Positions 25,289 through 33,096 are shown, numbered from the stretch's first letter. The stretch is DNA of 38,109 bases from Bacteroidota bacterium (GCA_018268055.1 JAFDXF010000052.1:1-38109), one strand, 5' to 3'. The notes: generated by a model from the sequence alone, not told the origin. Numbers and translations are program-made.

Positions 25289-25576
25289 ATGAAAAAAATC
25301 TTACTCATCTTATTTCTTTCTATCGGAGCATCATCAATGGCATTTGCTAAGAATGAAATACGAACCGTGAAGTACTTATTTACAATGAAAAACGTTTTAG
25401 ACAAAAAAGTGACACACTGCGGAGAAATGACAGTTTATACAACTTGCGGAGCTCAATGGTCTGGTACTTTTTGTTTAGAACAGGAGACCTATGCACCATT
25501 CACAGACACAGAATATATGCGGATAATTCGTTTTAAAGATCTTGAATTATGCGGACATACAGATATCCCAGAATAA
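25289..25576 (+). CDS. Small secreted Cys-containing peptide, module 2
   Basis: A 95-aa product. The signal peptide MKKILLILFLSIGASSMAFA differs from that of peptide 1 at only two residues, and the following KNE is shared. The mature part has four Cys (THCGE, TTCGA, TFCLE, ELCGH) and ends LCGHTDIPE, again Cys-Gly followed by Ile-Pro. Otherwise its sequence does not align well with peptides 1 and 3. The 15-bp gap to the next GLPGLI gene strongly suggests one transcript. No known family was recognised. Confidence 0.7.
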   Translation: MKKILLILFLSIGASSMAFAKNEIRTVKYLFTMKNVLDKKVTHCGEMTVYTTCGAQWSGTFCLEQETYAPFTDTEYMRIIRFKDLELCGHTDIPE

Positions 25577-25591
25577 ATAATCATTTAAAAA

Positions 25592-26413
25592 ATGAAGTCA
25601 CTTATCATTATTATTACACTTTCTTTTTTAACTGTTCATGTCTATTCACAGCAACCGACAGATTCAACGCTCGTTAAGATCGTTTATACGTTGGGCGGAA
25701 AGCCGGACAGTAATCATAAAAGAGCATCCACTAAATATACGCTTGATATTGGTCGCAGCATTTCCAAATTTTATAGTTATGAAAAATCTGTTGCTGATTC
25801 TCTTTTAATAAGCCAATTAGAAATACAAAGGAACTTAGGCGGGCAAATTTCAATTAACAACAGTTCAAAGCTGGCCGCCTCCGACAAAGTAATTTACAGG
25901 AGTTTTGCATCCGGCATTTCTATGGTTTTTGACATTATAGGCATGGTGGATTACAGATATATAGACAGCGTGAAGGATTTAATATGGAAATTGCTGCCGG
26001 ACACGGCAAATATTTTAGGCTATAAATGCACAAAAGCTAATGCTCATTTCAGAGGAAGAAACTACGAGGCATGGTTTGCGCCCGATATACCTATACAAGG
26101 CGGGCCCTACATATACTGCGGATTGCCGGGATTAATTTTAAACATAAAGGACGACCAAAATACATTTGAATTTCAGGCTTTATCCATTGAGCAATTAGTG
26201 AATAAGTATCCATTAGCGATAAGCCAAAGCAAATCCACACTTATCTCAAGGGCAGCCTACAGAAAGCTGAAAGAAATGTATTACAACAATCCCGAAGCAA
26301 TTGCAAACAGTCAGGGTTTGTATTTTGGACAAGGAACTATAAATGGCGCTCCTTATAATCCGGAAGAATTAAAGAAAAAGAGAAAACTATATAACCCGAT
26401 AGAACTTGAATAG
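25592..26413 (+). CDS. GLPGLI-family protein, module 2
   Basis: A 273-aa secreted protein (signal ending VYSQ, about residue 20). The core has LGYKCTKANAHFRGRNYEAWF near 142-162 and PDIPIQGGPYIYCGLPGLIL, with GLPGLIL at 177-183, the same numbering as in copy 1. It ends YNPIELE. Beyond the core, identity with the other copies is low by eye, so these are old or fast-evolving duplicates. It is tightly linked (15 bp) to peptide gene 2. Confidence 0.88.
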   Translation: MKSLIIIITLSFLTVHVYSQQPTDSTLVKIVYTLGGKPDSNHKRASTKYTLDIGRSISKFYSYEKSVADSLLISQLEIQRNLGGQISINNSSKLAASDKVIYRSFASGISMVFDIIGMVDYRYIDSVKDLIWKLLPDTANILGYKCTKANAHFRGRNYEAWFAPDIPIQGGPYIYCGLPGLILNIKDDQNTFEFQALSIEQLVNKYPLAISQSKSTLISRAAYRKLKEMYYNNPEAIANSQGLYFGQGTINGAPYNPEELKKKRKLYNPIELE

Positions 26414-26475
26414 CCTTGTTACACTTGCTGCCGTAACTTAGTTAAAAATAATTAGGAATTCATAAAATATCTTAA

Positions 26476-26483
26476 TACCTTTG
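26476..26483 (+). promoter_or_regulatory. -7 promoter box for module 3
   Basis: TACCTTTG is an exact TAnnTTTG match 36 bases before the peptide 3 start. No clear -33 TTG at 19-21 bp. It shows that module 3 could be transcribed on its own. Confidence 0.45.
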
Positions 26484-26519
26484 TTTTGGTAGTCATTTTT
26501 TTTACCCAAAAACCAAACA

Positions 26520-26762
26520 ATGATGAAAAAGATCTTACTCATCTTATTTCTTTCTATCGGAGCATCAACAATGGCATTTGCGAAGAATGAGGTAAAGCAT
26601 CCTCCCAAGAAAACAAAAATGTTTAAACTTACATCTGTTACGTTTAGTTGCTGTGTAACACGGATGTATGATATTCCCGAAACATGGACACAATGTGATT
26701 TTAATGCTTGGAAAGCTTATATGGATGCTCTTGTTTGCTGCCCTCCATTACCTGACGCATAA
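26520..26762 (+). CDS. Small secreted Cys-rich peptide, module 3
   Basis: An 80-aa product starting MM (the ATG at 26523 aligns with the starts of peptides 1 and 2). The signal peptide is again KKILLILFLSIGAS-TMAFA followed by KNEVK. The mature part has five Cys (SCC, TQC, VCC) and two Trp, ending VCCPPLPDA, a variant of the shared end motif with Cys-Cys and Leu-Pro. Its upstream leader differs from those of peptides 1 and 2. It lies 161 bp before the next GLPGLI start. Unrecognised family. Confidence 0.68.
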   Translation: MMKKILLILFLSIGASTMAFAKNEVKHPPKKTKMFKLTSVTFSCCVTRMYDIPETWTQCDFNAWKAYMDALVCCPPLPDA

Positions 26763-26923
26763 TTCAATTTGCTCATAGCCTGAATATCCCTTTATTTCTA
26801 AATTCAAATTTTTCAACTAATTAAATGAGAGAGAATGAAAAAATAAGTTGAACAATAATTAAAAAGCAACCTTTGATCAACTTATTTCTTCATACTTATT
26901 ATTTTAAGACTAAACAATTTATA

Positions 26924-27787
26924 ATGTATTTCAAAAAGAAAATATTTAAATTGTCCGTTTTTACAAAACAATTCAGAAAAAAAGTGTTGGTACTTTTATT
27001 AATAATTTTACCTTTTACTTTTTTTGCACAAAAAGGAGACACTTCTTTTTTATGTATTCAATATAAAATCAACCATGCTAACAATGACCCTGCCTATTTT
27101 CCAGGTGCTGACGACTTATTTAATCTGGAAATCGGAAAAAACACTTCCAAATATTACAGCGCACTAAGGGCGCATGGGGATTCTCTTCAAGAGGCAGATA
27201 TTAAATCAGGCGAGCTGACAATTGAAACAGCTGAAATCATGAACAAAAAGAAGAATTATTATAGAAATAAATCCAGTGTTGTAATCTACAATTCATACCC
27301 AAAAAATTACTGTACAGTAAGAGGGATGATTGTTATTAATGCTTACCAATATAAAGACACGATCAATATAAAATGGAAACTCACATCGGATACGATGCAT
27401 ATTCTTGGCTATAACTGCAATAAAGCCAGCGCTGTTTTTCGCGGGCGCAATTATACAGCATGGTTTACGCCTGAAATACCCATTCCGTTGGGGCCTTATA
27501 AATTTTTTGGCCTACCCGGTCTTGTATTAAAGGTAAATGACAGTGAGGGGATTTACAACTGGGAATGTGTAGGGCTGACAAAATTAAATGGCCTTAACAA
27601 ACCGATTACAATAGAAAAGAATGATAAACTTATAGAAACCTCTCGGTTAAAATATTTTCAAACCGCAAAATCTACTTATGAAATGGACTATGCCACACTC
27701 AATGCGTCATTAGGCGTAAAGGAAGTGGGTGATGCAGAACCTGTACGAAGACCAAAACTAAAGTATCGTCTTATTGAATTGGAGTAA
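26924..27787 (+). CDS. GLPGLI-family protein, module 3
   Basis: The frame opens with a TTG at 26873, but the ATG at 26924 is preferred, giving 287 aa. It has an unusually long basic N-region before the hydrophobic signal core (VLVLLLIILPFTFFAQ, about 21-36). The core has LGYNCNKASAVFRGRNYTAWF and PEIPIPLGPYKFFGLPGLVL, with GLPGLVL at 196-202. The C-terminus ends YRLIELE. A terminator-like hairpin follows the stop, so this module ends a transcript, unlike the next one, which continues into the receptor gene. Confidence 0.87.
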   Translation: MYFKKKIFKLSVFTKQFRKKVLVLLLIILPFTFFAQKGDTSFLCIQYKINHANNDPAYFPGADDLFNLEIGKNTSKYYSALRAHGDSLQEADIKSGELTIETAEIMNKKKNYYRNKSSVVIYNSYPKNYCTVRGMIVINAYQYKDTINIKWKLTSDTMHILGYNCNKASAVFRGRNYTAWFTPEIPIPLGPYKFFGLPGLVLKVNDSEGIYNWECVGLTKLNGLNKPITIEKNDKLIETSRLKYFQTAKSTYEMDYATLNASLGVKEVGDAEPVRRPKLKYRLIELE

Positions 27788-27822
27788 GTGGGTTTGATAC
27801 AATAAAAGGAGTATTGGACAAA

Positions 27823-27860
27823 GAAATAGAAGGAACATCCTCCACCTATTTCCTTTTTTT
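27823..27860 (+). terminator. Terminator-like hairpin after GLPGLI module 3
   Basis: GAAATAG (27823-27829) pairs with CTATTTC (27846-27852) around a 16-base loop, and the + strand continues with C and a run of eight T. It overlaps the stop of the convergent regulator gene. Confidence 0.55.
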
Positions 27861-28205
27861 TATAAACATCAACAGCTCATTAATCTGTTTATCCTTTTCT
27901 TCTAACTGTTTTTTTAGCGTAAGCAACAACTCTTTATTATCCTGATTGAGTGTTTGTATGTGATGAATATACCCGTTATCAACTTTGTCATTAAATATCA
28001 TGTTCAGGCTGTTGTCATTGGTTAGTTCTGATAAATCTACATTATAAAATTGGACTAATTTAGTAAGCAGGCCAAAATCCATTTTTTTGCTTTTGCCACT
28101 TTCCAAATTGCTGATTGTATTTTGGCTTTCATTAATGGCATGAGCAACATCCTATTGAGACAAGCCTTTTAGCTGACGTAGCGCCTTTAATTTATCATGT
28201 AGCAT
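27846..28205 (-). pseudogene. XRE/HTH_3 regulator gene with one in-frame amber codon
   Basis: Reading from the ATG at 28205, the frame gives MLHDKLKALRQLKGLSQ, then TAG (28152-28154, codon 18), then DVAHAINESQNTISNLESGK and on to a normal stop at 27846, 119 codons in all. The sequence around the stop is a classic HTH_3 motif in which Glu is expected, so one GAG-to-TAG change would explain it. The tail (NQDNKELLLTLKKQLEEKDK region) looks like a coiled coil. The first 17 residues alone cannot bind DNA; a restart at TTG 28106 would lack most of the HTH. It could be real decay, a sequencing error or suppression. Confidence 0.75.
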
Positions 28206-28238
28206 TTTATCTAAATTTTTACTAAATTATAAAATTTT

Positions 28239-28298
28239 AATAAAATATTGAAAAATAGAATAATATATTGAAATTTTGAATAGAATACTTTGAAAGTA
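28239..28298. repeat. Three AT-rich direct repeats with exact 20-bp period
   Basis: Similar units begin at 28239, 28259 and 28279: AATAAAATATTGAAAAATAG, AATAATATATTGAAATTTTG and AATAGAATACTTTGAAAGTA. The 20-bp period places them on nearly one face of the helix. They lie between the divergent regulator and peptide pseudogenes, upstream of the peptide's -7 box, where a regulator array would be expected. The AT-rich composition makes chance similarity possible. Confidence 0.5.
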
Positions 28299-28350
28299 AT
28301 AACCAATTTACTTTTGATAATTTATTTTTTAAAAATCAAAACAAAAGTTT
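28289..28350 (+). promoter_or_regulatory. Promoter and conserved leader of peptide gene 4
   Basis: A TTTG (28289-28292) lies 16 bp before an exact -7 box TACTTTTG (28309-28316). From 28318 the leader TAATTTATTTTTTAAAAATC runs to the ATG at 28351 and is nearly the same as in peptide genes 1 and 2. Confidence 0.4.
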
Positions 28351-28633
28351 ATGAAAAAGTTATTGTTATTAGGTTTATTCGCATGTTTTAGTTTATTCTC
28401 ATTCGCTTCTAAAGAGCGTGTTCACTTGTTGTAAATTAAAAAAGCGCTACAGCAAATTGATAATGTTCAAATTGTAACAATTGGATTTATTGATGCCTGT
28501 GGAAAGTGTATAGAATATACTTTTAATTGCGAAACAGAAGAGGAATGGACAATGCTATGGGAAAATTGTGCTACTATTGAAATTGCTTTTTAAACTTGGC
28601 GTTTGTGGCGATGAAATTGAAATCCCTCATTAA
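28351..28633 (+). pseudogene. Decayed small secreted peptide gene, module 4
   Basis: The ATG opens a signal peptide (MKKLLLLGLFACFSLFSFAS) and reaches a TAA at 28432-28434 after 27 codons. The same frame then continues with peptide-like sequence (IDACGKCIEYTFNCETEEEW and WENCATIEIAF) to a TAA at 28591. Removing one T from the T5 run at 28587-28591 restores the frame to KLGVCGDEIEIPH and a stop at 28631. That end closely matches peptide 1 (CGDESEIP). So the gene carries one nonsense codon and one +1 insertion. Its leader DNA matches those of peptides 1 and 2, although the signal peptide is different. Confidence 0.75.
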
Positions 28634-28674
28634 AGCATATTTTCGTGGAATTATCATAATTTAGTAATCACAAA

Positions 28675-29514
28675 ATGAAACGCATAGTTATTGGTTTATT
28701 ATTAATATGTGCCAACAAGGTAATTGCACAAAAAATGATTGCAGATACAGAAACATTAAGAATATCATATAATGTTTCTGTATCTAATGATACAACACGT
28801 CCCTACAAAAAAGCGCAAAATCTGTTTTTATTATTAAAAAACAATCAACATTCTATTTTTTTTAATTATACAAAATTCAAAGAAGATTCATTATTTCAAG
28901 AAGCTCTTTCTAAAGGAATGGCAGAGGAATTTATTAAAAATAGTCTAAAAGGAAACAATACCGGCCTATCAAGTCTTTATTTAGGATATACCTTATTTTA
29001 TGACATACAACAACACTTGTACACAGTTTATGATCAACTTTTTTCTCAAAAATATTTCTATACAGAAAAAGAAGAACCATTAATTTGGCAAATCTCATCG
29101 GACACCGCAAACTTCCTTGGATACTTATGTCAAAAAGCTACAACTCGCTTTCATGGACGAAATTTTATTGCATATTTTTCCACCGAAATCCCAATCAACG
29201 AAGGTCCATATAAATTCAAAGGATTGCCGGGTCTTATTTTAAAATTATCTGATGAAAAAAACTATTTCGAATTTGCGTGTAGCTCTATTGAAATATTGCA
29301 CACAGCCACAAAAATTGAAAGGCCATCACAGTTAAATAGAATAAAAACCACAAAGCAAGAATTTAGTCAAGTTCAGAAAATTATGTTTGAAAATCCTTTT
29401 AATTATTTAAATGCAACATCTACTTTAAAGTTTGCCCCAACAGGCCCAAACGCAGAATTAGCACAAAAAAGACTATCTACCCCTATCCCCTATAATCCAC
29501 TCGAGCTGGAATAA
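28675..29514 (+). CDS. GLPGLI-family protein, module 4
   Basis: A 279-aa secreted protein (signal ending VIAQ, about residue 19). The core has LGYLCQKATTRFHGRNFIAYF near 148-168, and EIPINEGPYKFKGLPGLIL with GLPGLIL at 183-189. It ends YNPLELE. Unlike its preceding peptide gene it is intact, so selection on it continues or the peptide was lost recently. The receptor-like gene follows after 24 bp, which suggests co-transcription and a joint role at the outer membrane. Confidence 0.88.
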   Translation: MKRIVIGLLLICANKVIAQKMIADTETLRISYNVSVSNDTTRPYKKAQNLFLLLKNNQHSIFFNYTKFKEDSLFQEALSKGMAEEFIKNSLKGNNTGLSSLYLGYTLFYDIQQHLYTVYDQLFSQKYFYTEKEEPLIWQISSDTANFLGYLCQKATTRFHGRNFIAYFSTEIPINEGPYKFKGLPGLILKLSDEKNYFEFACSSIEILHTATKIERPSQLNRIKTTKQEFSQVQKIMFENPFNYLNATSTLKFAPTGPNAELAQKRLSTPIPYNPLELE

Positions 29515-29538
29515 AGTTTAAAATTATATTTCTATTGA

Positions 29539-32196
29539 ATGAAAAAATTGTTGTTTGTCATTATATTATTTTACTACGGAGTGCATTATAGCTTCTCACA
29601 AACAATTATTTCCGGCACTATAAAAGATGAGCAGGGCAAACCTGTAAGTAGTGCCAGCGTAACTATATCTAAAAAAAACACTTCGCTTATTCTCGCTTTC
29701 AATATCACTGATAATGCAGGCAACTATAAAATAAACTTATCGGATAATGAAGATAGCCTTACACTTGCCGTAAGCGCACTCAACTATGCCCGCATTGAAA
29801 AAAATATTGCTGCGGTTAACGGCAATTATCATTTCACCCTCACACCCAAACCAACCGAACTGAAAGAAGTACAGGTAAAATCGCCACCGGTGTGGCAGCG
29901 CAAAGACACCATCAACTACAATGCCGCCGATTTTAAACAAGTGCAGGATCGGGTAGTTGGCGATATTATTGCCCGATTGCCCGGAGTGGAAGTAAGTCCC
30001 GGCGGGCAAATAAAATATCAAGGCAAGCCTATCAACAAGTACTATATAGAAGGCCTCGATCTGCTCGGCGATAAATACGGCATTGCCAATAGCAATCTGC
30101 CGGCCGGTGCTGTGGATAAAATACAGATTTTAGAAAATCATCAACCCATCAGAATTTTAGACAGCATTGCCTTCAGCGACAGGGCAGCATTAAATATCAA
30201 ATTAAAAAATAATGCTAAGGCAAAAATCATCGGCAGAGCTAAGTTGGGCATTGGCGCTGCACCCCTGCTGACTGATGACGCACTGACGAATATGCTGTTC
30301 AAAAAAAATCTGCAATTCATCAACAGTTATAAATACAATAACATAGGCACAGATAACAGCATTGAATTTTCAAGTCAAAACTTCAGCGATTTCATCAATG
30401 CCATGCAAAACGGAGCTGTTAAAAATGATGTAGTCAATTTAGTGCAGGCTTCACCACCTCCGTTTAGTCCGAGGTTGTATTCTTTCAATAATCAGCACAC
30501 GATTACCTTCAATGAATTGATTCCATTGAAAAAAGATTTTCAACTGCGCATCAACGCCTCTTACATTCAAGATTTGCAAAAACAACAAACATCTTCGGTT
30601 ACAAAATTTTATTTGCCCACTGATACAGTTATCATTGATGAAGCAATAAACAGTCGTGAATACGATCGCAAATTGCAAACAGATATAACAATCACTACCA
30701 ATACACCCAAAATATACTTGAATAATCTTCTTCGTTTTCAAGGCTCGTGGGATCATGCCAATAGCATAGTGAACAATAATACAGTTGTAAATCAGCAACT
30801 GAAAAATCCATATTTCAATTTATCTAATGAATTTTTTCTATTGAAAACAAAGAAAAAATATATTCAACAATTCAAATCATACATAGGTTTTGTAAACCTT
30901 CCTCAGCAATTGTATCTGCAGCCCGGTCTTTATAGTACACTATTGAACAATGGCAACCCTTTTGACGCATTGTTGCAAAAAGCAACCAAGCAAAATGTTT
31001 ATACCAATAATTTTTTTACGTTTATCAAACGAAAAGCAAGAATTGGCAGTTCGTATAAAATCGGATTTAATGTGCAGGAGCAAGTATTCAACACCGGTTT
31101 GTTTTTAGAAACCAATCAATTAAAAACTGCCGCTGCCGATAGTTTTCAAAATAATCTGCGTTGGCACAAGTGGAGTGTGTATGAGGAAAACAACTGGACG
31201 TATGAAGGCAATCGTTGGCGTATCAGCTTTATATTGCCCATCAATTTTACAAACATTCATTATACAGATGCTCCATTGAATGTAAATGAAACAAAATCAG
31301 GCATACTGACAAACCCGAATCTAAATTTTAATTTTCAAGCTACGCCTAAATTAAACCTCACCACCTCTTTTTCTTACAATAAAGACTTTGGTGATATGCT
31401 GAGTGTGGTAAAAGGATATAGGTTAAAAAACTACCGCAGCATCAGCAATACTGATGCTCCACTTTCTATCAATAACTTTTGGAGTAGTGGATTTTCTATT
31501 CAATTTCGCAACCCAATCAAAATCTTCTTCACCAATTTAGGTATTAATTATTCTCGCTCTCTATCAAATATTACTTTTCGGCAAGTGTTTACAGGCGATT
31601 TAGAAACATTAACGGCTTATCTTCAAAACAATAATTCAGAAAATACACAATTCAATTGGCGTATCAACAAATATTTTTACAAATTAAAAATGAATGTTGG
31701 TTTCAATGCTGCATATAGTTTTGGCAGTAGCCGACAACTTCAGCAAAACACATTGGTCAACTTCAGCAATAAAAATTATTTGGTGAGCGGAAACGCTACG
31801 CTTAAAGTAGGTCAAAAATTATCCATAGATTATACCGGTAATTATGTTACTTATTTCTCCTCTGTCAAGTCGGGAAAAACCGGCAAGCCGATAAAATCAT
31901 CTAATCAAAAATTATCTTTGAATATCTATCCTGCCACTCAGTGGATAATCACTACATCATTAGACTATTATTATATTTCTAATAACATTACACAAACCAC
32001 ACACAACTTCTTTAACGATGCCGGCCTTCGCTATAAGCCCAAAAAGTCTAAGATAGACTATGAGTTAAAATGTATCAACCTCTTGAATCAAAAATCATTC
32101 ACCAACAATATGCTGATGAATAATGTATTGTCAGTTGCTACTTTCCCTTTGAGGCCAAGGCAGGTTTTATTCAGTGTGAATTTTAGCTTGCAATAG
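29539..32196 (+). CDS. TonB-dependent-receptor-like outer-membrane protein
   Basis: 885 aa. Signal peptide to about 20 (SFSQ). Residues 22-103 form a CarboxypepD_reg-like beta-sandwich (ISGTIKDEQGKPVSSASVTI) as in SusC-type receptors. Residues ~110-215 are a plug domain: ELKEVQVKSPPVWQRKDTI, VGDIIARLPGVEVSPGG and INKYYIEGLDLLGDKYGIAN. The remainder is rich in alternating beta strands, ending VLFSVNFSLQ, as expected of a barrel. No SusD-like partner is present. The GLPGLI protein 24 bp upstream is the likely functional partner. Import of a peptide or export of a surface product are both possible; nothing in the sequence decides. Confidence 0.85.
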   Translation: MKKLLFVIILFYYGVHYSFSQTIISGTIKDEQGKPVSSASVTISKKNTSLILAFNITDNAGNYKINLSDNEDSLTLAVSALNYARIEKNIAAVNGNYHFTLTPKPTELKEVQVKSPPVWQRKDTINYNAADFKQVQDRVVGDIIARLPGVEVSPGGQIKYQGKPINKYYIEGLDLLGDKYGIANSNLPAGAVDKIQILENHQPIRILDSIAFSDRAALNIKLKNNAKAKIIGRAKLGIGAAPLLTDDALTNMLFKKNLQFINSYKYNNIGTDNSIEFSSQNFSDFINAMQNGAVKNDVVNLVQASPPPFSPRLYSFNNQHTITFNELIPLKKDFQLRINASYIQDLQKQQTSSVTKFYLPTDTVIIDEAINSREYDRKLQTDITITTNTPKIYLNNLLRFQGSWDHANSIVNNNTVVNQQLKNPYFNLSNEFFLLKTKKKYIQQFKSYIGFVNLPQQLYLQPGLYSTLLNNGNPFDALLQKATKQNVYTNNFFTFIKRKARIGSSYKIGFNVQEQVFNTGLFLETNQLKTAAADSFQNNLRWHKWSVYEENNWTYEGNRWRISFILPINFTNIHYTDAPLNVNETKSGILTNPNLNFNFQATPKLNLTTSFSYNKDFGDMLSVVKGYRLKNYRSISNTDAPLSINNFWSSGFSIQFRNPIKIFFTNLGINYSRSLSNITFRQVFTGDLETLTAYLQNNNSENTQFNWRINKYFYKLKMNVGFNAAYSFGSSRQLQQNTLVNFSNKNYLVSGNATLKVGQKLSIDYTGNYVTYFSSVKSGKTGKPIKSSNQKLSLNIYPATQWIITTSLDYYYISNNITQTTHNFFNDAGLRYKPKKSKIDYELKCINLLNQKSFTNNMLMNNVLSVATFPLRPRQVLFSVNFSLQ

Positions 32197-32205
32197 GTTT
32201 TAAAA

Positions 32206-32238
32206 CAGCATCAACCATTGAGTTATGCTGAGTGTTTT
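32206..32238 (+). terminator. Probable terminator after the receptor gene
   Basis: CAGCAT...ATGCTG (32206-32211 and 32225-32230), extended inward by AAC/GTT with one bulged base, followed by AGTG and five T. It lies 10 bases after the stop. Confidence 0.5.
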
Positions 32239-32316
32239 TCAGAGAAACATTAGATTTTTAGATTTTTAATTCTTCACTCATTGTAACTTCGTCTTTCCTT
32301 CTAAACATTTTAGAAA

Positions 32317-33090
32317 ATGCAATCCATCATTTTTGAAATACAACAAAGTATTGCGTTCATTACTTTTAATCGTCCTGAAAAATTTAATTCGTTCAATAGA
32401 GAAATGGCTTTATCGCTACAAGAAAAATTGGATGAATGTAAAAGTGAGGCGGTGCGCTGTGTACATATCACCGGAGCCGGAAAAGCATTCAGTGCCGGAC
32501 AAGACATCAGCGAACTGGTGGGTGAAAATAAATTGGAACTGAAACAAATTCTTTCAGAGCATTACAATCCGATTGTAAGCCGTATTAGAAATTTAGAAAA
32601 GCCGGTAGTAGCAGCGGTGAATGGTGTTGCAGCAGGTGCAGGAGCAAACATTGCACTGTGTTGTGATATAGTTGTAGCAACCGAATCTGCTTCATTCATA
32701 CAAGCATTTTCCAAAATCGGATTGGTACCTGATAGCGGCGGCACTTATTTTTTACCCCGACTAATTGGTTGGCAAAAAGCAACTGCACTTGCAATGCTGG
32801 GCGAAAAAGTATCTGCCATTGATGCAGAAAAAATGGGTATGCTATACAAAACGTTTTCTGATGAAACTTTTTTGGAAGAAAGTAAAAAGATTGCATTGAC
32901 GCTGGCAAACATGCCAACGCAAGGGCTTGCATATACCAAACAATTATTAACCCAATCATTTACCACTTCATTTGATGCACAATTAACTCAAGAAGATATC
33001 TTTCAACAAAGAGCAGCACTTACAGAAGATTACAATGAAGGCATTAATTCATTTTTAGAAAAAAGAAAACCTGTATTCAAAGGAAAATAA
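32317..33090 (+). CDS. paaG: Enoyl-CoA hydratase/isomerase, PaaG-like
   Basis: A 257-aa crotonase-fold protein. The oxyanion-hole segments are AGKAFSAGQDISEL near 54-67 and NGVAAGAGANIALCCDIV near 102-119. In place of the usual crotonase Glu, KIGLVPDSGGTYFLPRLIG (133-151) has D139 in the position of the catalytic Asp of PaaG (ring-1,2-epoxyphenylacetyl-CoA isomerase). A paaI-like gene follows after 6 bp, and a paaY-like gene lies 1 kb on, which supports the assignment. No ring-oxidising paaABCDE or paaZ genes are in the window, so this is at most part of the pathway. A generic short-chain enoyl-CoA hydratase is the alternative. Confidence 0.82.
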   Translation: MQSIIFEIQQSIAFITFNRPEKFNSFNREMALSLQEKLDECKSEAVRCVHITGAGKAFSAGQDISELVGENKLELKQILSEHYNPIVSRIRNLEKPVVAAVNGVAAGAGANIALCCDIVVATESASFIQAFSKIGLVPDSGGTYFLPRLIGWQKATALAMLGEKVSAIDAEKMGMLYKTFSDETFLEESKKIALTLANMPTQGLAYTKQLLTQSFTTSFDAQLTQEDIFQQRAALTEDYNEGINSFLEKRKPVFKGK

Positions 33091-33096
33091 AAATAT

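Noticed and set aside
23937..26762. Double-glycine leader RiPP precursors
   Set aside because: The leaders are Sec-type signal peptides with an AFA cleavage site, not GG leaders, and no maturation or peptidase-ABC genes are nearby.
27846..28633. Toxin-antitoxin pair made of the XRE gene and the small peptide
   Set aside because: The peptide has a signal peptide, belongs to a family present three more times without an HTH partner, and the genes are divergent rather than an operon. Both are also broken.
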